From Druceiella hillmani (lineage: Eukaryota; Arthropoda; Insecta; Lepidoptera; Hepialidae): DNA of 64,000 nucleotides. A program made the position numbers and the translations under genes. How positions within the stretch are numbered: the stretch's first letter is position 1; every line of letters starts with the position of its first letter. Positions 57,780 to 64,000 of the stretch are shown piece after piece. The stretch is from NCBI GenBank assembly GCA_039881145.1, contig JAYKKI010000038.1, positions 1,147,001 to 1,211,000 of the forward strand. The letters run 5' to 3'. A model generated the notes under the pieces. That model made no database searches and was not told the DNA's origin. It saw only the letters and a list, made by a program, of their open reading frames with translations.

Positions 57780-59640
57780 TCTAGTATATACCTATATGTT
57801 AAATAATGGATATGAAGAAATGAGCTGAAATCGTTTAACGCAGTAATTCTGTCACGTATTGGCTTCTGTACATAAGTTAAAAATTATCTAAAATAAGTAG
57901 AATATTTTTATTAGGGTGATTAATCACATGACAAAAAGCATCCCTCATAATTTTGAATGTCCATTTGTATGTATTTGCATTGTAACAACAGACTACATTC
58001 AATTTAAGATCAATTTTGATGAAGTTTTACAATAAGACGAAGGTAAATTTTGTGAATACATAGAAAAAATTATTTTTTTTTGAAGTAACCTCCTATGTAT
58101 CAAAATTTTAGTGATGATTTTTTCCTTACGGACTCCATCTGGTATTGGTGGTCAATATTATTTAAAATTAAACTCAGATTCGCCACGACGTAATTCTACC
58201 TTTTGGTCTAACATAATCAGCGTAGAACTTTATTTACTTTAAATCCATCCCTGAACAGCGGCAGGCGTCTTTACAAACTATAACTTTATTTGGTATAGTA
58301 TTTTTGGTAAAGTCGATCAACCCTAAACACCAAAGCCAGTTGAGCCTCGTGTAATATCGCTACATAGAAGAGAAAACGGAATCGATTTGCGCTTCTTTCC
58401 GCCACACGCTTTAGGAAAGAATGTCTATATAAATTTATCGAAAAATGTTTCTGATGACAAGTCTCTGTCAATATGAAACGGCTTCAATGTATTTTGCATG
58501 TGTTTTAAATTTTCAATTTAATTGCTCCTAAAGGAAGTTAGATTTAGACTATTACGTAAAAAGTTTTCGCTTTTTTACTAAATCCTATCTCACGACAAAA
58601 TCATTTAAAATATCTGCCTGCTCACACCTAATCACAGATCAGATAGAGGGGAAATAACAAAGGTGTGTAATATGTATAATAATATTTACTTGACAAATAA
58701 TTTGTTAGTTTCCTAATTTTCTTTGTTGGCACATGATATTATCGTCCGAAAACCTATTAAAAACATAACTTTTACTGCGTTTGATTAGAATTTTCAAATG
58801 TAAATATTTTGAATAAGTTGCATTCACAATTTCAGGATATATTGACAATTACGGAACGTTAGTTTGTGCTCCAAAATATATTTGTCTAAATGTTTATAAG
58901 TCCTTCTGATCTTTTTCACTTGTATGAATATGAAATAATTGTAACTAGTCAAAAGTAAAGCACGTGAACCCCGTGAAAATATTATTGTAATATATTTAAT
59001 TACGTCCTAGTGTTTTTACAAAAAAATCATTGAAACCACGTAGTTTTAATTTAAATTAAATGATTACAACTGGCATTTTAAACAATTCTAACATGTAATA
59101 TTACAATTCAATATAATCGTAATATCTATAATGTTCATCATTATTCTTGGTTTAAGCAACAAATATTTTCAGTAGTCATGGACTCACAGGCGGCCCAAGG
59201 CGATTGAATATCCATAAAATTTCTATTAACACCAGCGCGGTGGAGTCAAGTTAAAGCATCAAGTCAAGTTAAAACACCAGGCGAGTGTAAATGACTCACT
59301 GAGTCATTTACACTCGCCTGGTGTTCTTATCTAATCTATTTTGCTACGTATAGTTACCGCAAGAACTACGGTAAAATTTACAAAAATCCCACCGCTTTAG
59401 TTATTATATATTGATGCTTGTTTCCTGAGATATTGGTAAGCAACCTTTGGATCGATGTGTAAATTTGAAAATATTGATTCCTATTTTGTGCAAAAGAATA
59501 AGAATATCAGAAGAGGAAAGTTTGGCTAAATCTTTGATAAAAGGTAAATCACATTTTCAAAGTTTGTGACTTTTATTTCAGGTACTTTGATTTTTTAGTA
59601 CTTGCAAGTCATGGAACAATGCTAACGGTTTTTTTTATTT
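57780..59640 (+). repeat. Unknown dispersed repeat, copy 2
   Basis: Diverged direct copy of 36240-38300 (matching blocks listed there). It lacks the PLE ends present in copy 1 and has gained the 51-bp palindrome at 59274-59324. Confidence 0.7.
59274..59324. repeat. Perfect palindrome (25-nt arms, 1-nt spacer)
   Basis: 59274-59298 and 59300-59324 are exact inverses around a single C. The arm starts ACACCAGGCGAGTGTAAATG. The matching region of repeat copy 1 (about 37905-37950) lacks it. Confidence 0.95.
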
Positions 59641-62085
59641 TAAATTTAGTTTTATTTAAAATACTTGCAACAAAAGCAACGACCTTTTTTAACTGAGTTA
59701 TAAAAGTCATAACTAGGGAATATTTTTATACACCTATTTAATTTAAAACCCTTGTATAATAACACTTTCAATGCAACAATTTCAACCGATTTCCCGAAAA
59801 ACAGTTAGCAATGGTTGATTTACAATTTATTACGAGTCGATTTCAAATAATACGTGAAAAGCCAACTTTTACTCAAACCTTATAAACTGTCTATTGAATA
59901 TTATAGACCACAAATACTCGTTCATAATAGTTTCTATCTAATAAGATGCGAACCTTTATTGGTCAGCGCTAGTGTTTTATGCGTCTTTTTTAAATGCATT
60001 TAATATTAAACTTTATATATTTTTGCAATGACCTCTATTAAATTATTACAATATTCATATATATTGTGGCAATTTTAATAATAACCAAACGACACGATTA
60101 TTTATCACATATCAATTGTAATTTATTATTTTGGTTCATATTTATTCTTATTTAGAGCATAAAATTTAAGTTAATTCCATTTATTACTTATTACTGACCC
60201 CTTCATAATTAGTTAAACATGAATATTTAATTGGTTTGGAACGAGTTAAACGAAAATTGTGTGAACCGAAGGTCTTAAAATAAACACCCCTTGAGGCGAT
60301 TGAGAGGGGCTGTTGGGAATACGGGCAAAATATGTTGGCACTATTTTATCTTGAGAAAGAATTCTCACGAGGAAAACCTTTCTGGTAAATTTATGTAAAC
60401 ACTCTCGCATAAAATGTGTGGCGTAGAGAGACGCAGCTGGATAAGCGGTGGGGAAGTTTGACGTCGATCTTGGGACCTTTTAATATTTTGATCGATTTGC
60501 GGCCCCTCTTATCTTAACCTAGTTAGGGAGGCGATCAAAAGGAGCGTACTTACGTACGATTTTGTGCATTACGGTGTGCAATTAATGCACTCTGCTACTA
60601 AAGGTTGCGAGATCAAATTTGTGATAAACTATAATGGCATAACTATCTTTGAAAAAGTTTTTACTTGGATTCATAAGTTACAGAGTTAATAGTTTTTCAG
60701 CGTGTGCCACAATCATTATCAGATAAAATTGCTGTTTAGTGTTACATGTTCTTTTCTTTGCACTGATCTAATATGAGGTTTAACCAACCGTACACGTAAG
60801 AATTATTTGGTTTATGAGTAATCGATTGTGTCTTGCATGCACATAAATCTAAAAGTAATTACATTTCTTTACTTCTATAATTGTATGGTGTACAAATCTG
60901 AATGCCAATTTAATACGTAATGTTTTCTATTTAAGGAGAGATTCAAGGAACATACACTTTGGCACCATTTACACTCACGAGACATACATATATGGTTGTA
61001 GGGAATGAATTTTAGGGCTAGAAGAATTTTGACTTTCTTTCGTATTATACTAAAATAGGAAAATAATGTATCATAACATTTATTAGTATCAGGCGGAAGC
61101 AAATATTAATCATTCGTTTAAAATTAATAATTTAATGCTTATCGAAATTACAGTACATAGATCTCCATCTTTACTAATCAACAGAGCATTCAGCTAAAGA
61201 AACTATCTAACTTTTTTAAAACTTTTTTTGCATAACCAGAAAAAACTTATTTCTTAAGAGGAATTATTCTCAAAATTGTTAAATGAAGTCAGTAATGCGA
61301 GGAAAATAGATGAACTATTTAGATACATTTATTTTTATGTATACATCGTAATATCCATAACATGTGCTAGATGAAGTAAAGAGGTAATTATAACTAATGT
61401 GTAATTAGATTTTATCGTGTCTTATATTTCCACTATTCGTAAGTTGTCTAAGTTACTAATATAGCTCTCTTTTATTTTATAATTCTTGTCAGTAATTTAG
61501 GGCAACATGCCTATTATAAATTAATATATTATGCCAATTAACTTGTGTGCAATAGCATTTCAACTCTAAGAAGGAACGTGGCAATTAGTGGACTTTACCA
61601 TTATTGTATGGAATGATCAAAATGCGACTGCGTAAAAATCTTCTGCAGTAGCACTATGGCCTGGGATGGGCCCTGACCATTTCAAAAAGGGAGTAACTTA
61701 CAATTTTTTGTCGCAAACTGCTTGCTGAGAATATTGGGCGTATGAATACTTTCAGTACTATTTAGCTTGTAAGAGATAGATATCGCAAGTAATCACTATT
61801 TTTGTAAATCTTTGAATTAATATATAAAGCAAAATAAGTTCAAACCTTAGGGCAAATTACATTACGTCCAATGGCATTTTGCCAACATTAGTGGATAATA
61901 ATCAATAAATATGATAATATTTTGGAAGGTTTAATTTGTTTATTTTTATATTTAAATGCGAAGGGTAAAATTAATTTTAATTTGCAATTAAGAAGAGTAA
62001 GTTATCACGATCAATATTAATCATTTCACTGCTGATTCGGGTTAAGCAAATAATATGTTTTGAAACATATGTTTATAGTATTTTA
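59641..62085. other. No gene seen; GC-richer patch at about 60290-60560
   Basis: The patch contains GAGGCGATTGAGAGGGGCTG and GATTTGCGGCCCCTCTTATC but no credible ORF. Other ORFs are short and AT-driven. Confidence 0.4.
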
Positions 62086-62091
62086 AATAAC

Positions 62092-62403
62092 TTGGGTAAA
62101 ACCCTCATTAATATTAAAGAAAAAATAGATAAACATAAAAAGAGTGGTATCTATAAACTCAAATACAGGGACTGTAATAGAGTATACATAGATCAAACAC
62201 GAAAATCGTTTACTACAAGATATAAAAAACACATTGCCAGCTGGCGAAATAACAAACCAGACATATTACACTTTGCTAAACACCTCATTGAAAATAACTA
62301 TATATTACAAATAAATACAAAAGGCAATAAACTTAATATCCTAGAAACATTAGAAATGAAGAGATATAAAAAAGACACCAAGGTTAATATATTAAATGAA
62401 TAA
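62092..62403 (+). pseudogene. PLE GIY-YIG endonuclease domain (copy E), open but mutated
   Basis: The frame is open for about 104 codons. It reads KSGIYKLKYRDCNRVYIDQT, then RKSFTTRYKKHIASWRNNKP, HFAKHLIENNYILQINTKGN and LNILETLEMKRYKKD. GIY is intact, but YIG is YID (Gly to Asp), and the usual Gly before Arg is lost (TRKS versus TGRD in copy D). It starts without an ATG because the upstream RT is gone. The protein would have been the C-terminal nuclease of a PLE RT fusion. Confidence 0.88.
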
Positions 62404-62895
62404 CTAAATATAATCTTATCACCCATACTTAATATCTTCTAGACATAATATAGTCAGACAACATTGGCAATACAGTAATCTTCAAATTGTTTCAGCCCAA
62501 CTACACATCTAAACATAAATATATATAAAAAAGTACAAAAAAAATAAATAAATAAATGAATAAAGAAAACGGGAGATAAGTAAAGTCAGTGGTATAACCT
62601 TGTTCTAACTTTCAGATACCCTTGCTATTGTATAAATATATTAATGAAAATAGCTTCCATTTAATTTTGTTACATACACCGGAAAATTTGCATGGTATAA
62701 GTTCATAGAATAACATAAATTTAATTTATTACCATCACTAAAATACTTGTATCTCGTATAACTCTCGGAAATATAATAAAACCCACACCGCTCCTCTGCG
62801 ATAAACTCATTAACATAACCCACACAACCCCGGCTTCCACCATTGTTATTGAAACATATAAATGCTGTTGGATGTTCGTAAGAGTTATTCTTTGC

Positions 62896-62936
62896 TTACC
62901 TGAAGATGTTGTAATACAACGAAACCTAGGTCGTGG
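62896..62936 (+). ncRNA. Hammerhead-ribozyme-like motif, copy E
   Basis: Same core as copy D: CUGAAGA, stem II GUUGU-AAU-ACAAC, GAA, ACCUAGGU, C. Stem I is weaker (UUAC/GUGG, two G-U pairs). It lies at the 3' end of a GIY-YIG-bearing PLE in the sense orientation, as expected for PLE hammerheads. Confidence 0.55.
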
Positions 62937-63033
62937 TAAAGAACTTAAATAAAGTAGAAATAATATTACATCACGTAGTTTCATTTAATTGTGAATAATG
63001 AATTTCTACAAAATTAACGCCAAATATATGCAA

Positions 63034-64000
63034 TAAGCAAAATTTACTCAGTTAAACAGAACCTCTCAGACGTAAATGAATAATTAAATTGCAAAACTAA
63101 CATTATTAAATTAATGTTTACATGAGAGTTTCATCTTGTTTGTCTAAATGTTTCTTGTCGACGTGCCATTCATTTGCTTGTGTAAAGCTGGTTTAAAAAT
63201 ATATTTGAATTCTTTAATGTTAATAACATGATGGAGTGAGATAAAAATAGATGGCGCATCAAAAAAGGAAAAAAAACTGGCTTTGAAAAATAGAGGAAAC
63301 ATTTTTGTCGATTTAAATTTTGATTTTATTATTTATTGTGTTTCAAAATAATAATGTGTATTTATATGTCTTTCTCTGTACCTTTTGATTTAATTGCCCC
63401 TCTTTTTGATTTGTTATTGCCCTCAGTTTGTTATGGATCAAAAAGTAACATTAGTTTTTCCAATGCAAGAGCAGTAGACTGGTATGACTCATTATTCAAA
63501 GGTATATCAGCTGTTTCGAATGTTCACCGGATATTAAAGCGGTCGGTGTATTAAAGCGGATGTGTTGTTATTTTTCACGGTTTAGATATAAATCGTATTT
63601 TAAATATGTTTTGATCTCTTTTTGCCGGCCACAATGCATGCTTTATGCTTGGGATTAAATAGGTTTACTTTGAAAAATTTGTAATTTAACATTAATTTAC
63701 AACAGAAATTCATTCATATTTTCGACATTATATATTTTGTAAAGTATTCTTATTACCATGGTTTTAACCAATATTGATATGTATCAATACTCAACATAGA
63801 TTAGCATCTGAACGTAAAAATTCAAGTCTGCTTAGTATAAAACTTAGACATTGTTATTACGTCATGAGTTTTATCTTTTTTTTTCCATGTGAAATAAAGA
63901 AATAAATGTAATGAAATGATGTAATGAAATTCTAAGGAATTTAATGTAGGATAAGATTAGAAATGCTCGAACAAATGTTTACTTAAATAGATACAATTAA
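63034..64000. other. No gene seen
   Basis: AT-rich. A 72-codon plus ORF at 63336-63554 has no recognisable features. Confidence 0.4.

Larger units (their letters stand above)
62086..63033 (+). mobile_element. Penelope-like element, 5'-truncated, copy E
   Basis: A GIY-YIG endonuclease end (62092-62403), about 490 bases of 3' sequence matching copy D, and the terminal repeat with the hammerhead-like motif (62896-62936), continuing through CGTAGTTTCATTTAATTGTG and CTACAAAATTAACGCCAAAT. RT is missing. Confidence 0.88.

Noticed and set aside
59274..59324. Rho-independent terminator reading of the palindromes
   Set aside because: Bacterial terminator logic does not apply to this arthropod sequence, and no gene ends there.

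Overview
The window is gene-poor, AT-rich animal DNA, almost certainly from an arthropod and probably an insect. It shows no operons, Shine-Dalgarno sites or compact genes. Its recognisable coding traces are transposon families common in insects: Jockey, R1, errantivirus-type Gypsy, Copia, Penelope-like (PLE), hAT and piggyBac. It also has tRNA-derived SINEs and at least ten long TA microsatellites. A hemipteran is a reasonable guess but is not shown. No intact host protein-coding gene could be supported.

Layout. 1-2709: Jockey LINE on the plus strand (gag tail, deleted endonuclease, long open RT, poly-A). About 3730-4000: polypurine tract plus an LTR-like edge. 4841-8560: decayed Gypsy/errantivirus on the minus strand (gag, 39-bp coding minisatellite, protease, RT-RNase H, env fragment) with the integrase deleted. 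9465-9816: 176-bp tandem duplication. 10138-12702: unclassified DNA transposon in a TA microsatellite, with matching termini and a spliceosomal intron. 15.7 kb: PLE terminal fragment. 19.3-20.0 kb: Copia integrase remnant. 22.4, 25.2 and 53.7 kb: tRNA-derived SINEs. 26.5-27.0 kb: decayed unidentified ORF. 27.8-30.5 kb: two abutting divergent tandem arrays (about 165 bp and 88 bp periods). 30.6-31.1 kb: a nested palindrome and a MITE-like element. 36.2-38.3 and 57.8-59.6 kb: two diverged direct copies of an unknown dispersed repeat, the first holding an inverted pair of PLE ends. 40.1-40.7 kb: hAT transposase end. 41.3-43.2 kb: 36-bp-arm palindrome and a decayed R1-clade RT interrupted by another element. 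43.6-44.5 kb: tandem array of about 122 bp. 44.7-45.7 and 62.1-63.0 kb: 5'-truncated PLEs carrying GIY-YIG endonuclease. 55.4-55.8 kb: LINE C-terminus. 56.0-57.4 kb: piggyBac-like pseudogene.

The most interesting signals are these. (1) Five dispersed PLE terminal repeats carry a hammerhead-ribozyme-like core whose stem III is a self-complementary octamer, suggesting dimeric action. (2) The 10-12.7 kb transposon has a recurring but (by me) unclassified transposase with an apparently spliceable intron. (3) Near-perfect short-loop palindromes recur. (4) Degenerate tandem arrays are unusually dense. All readings are by eye; alignments and database searches were not possible.
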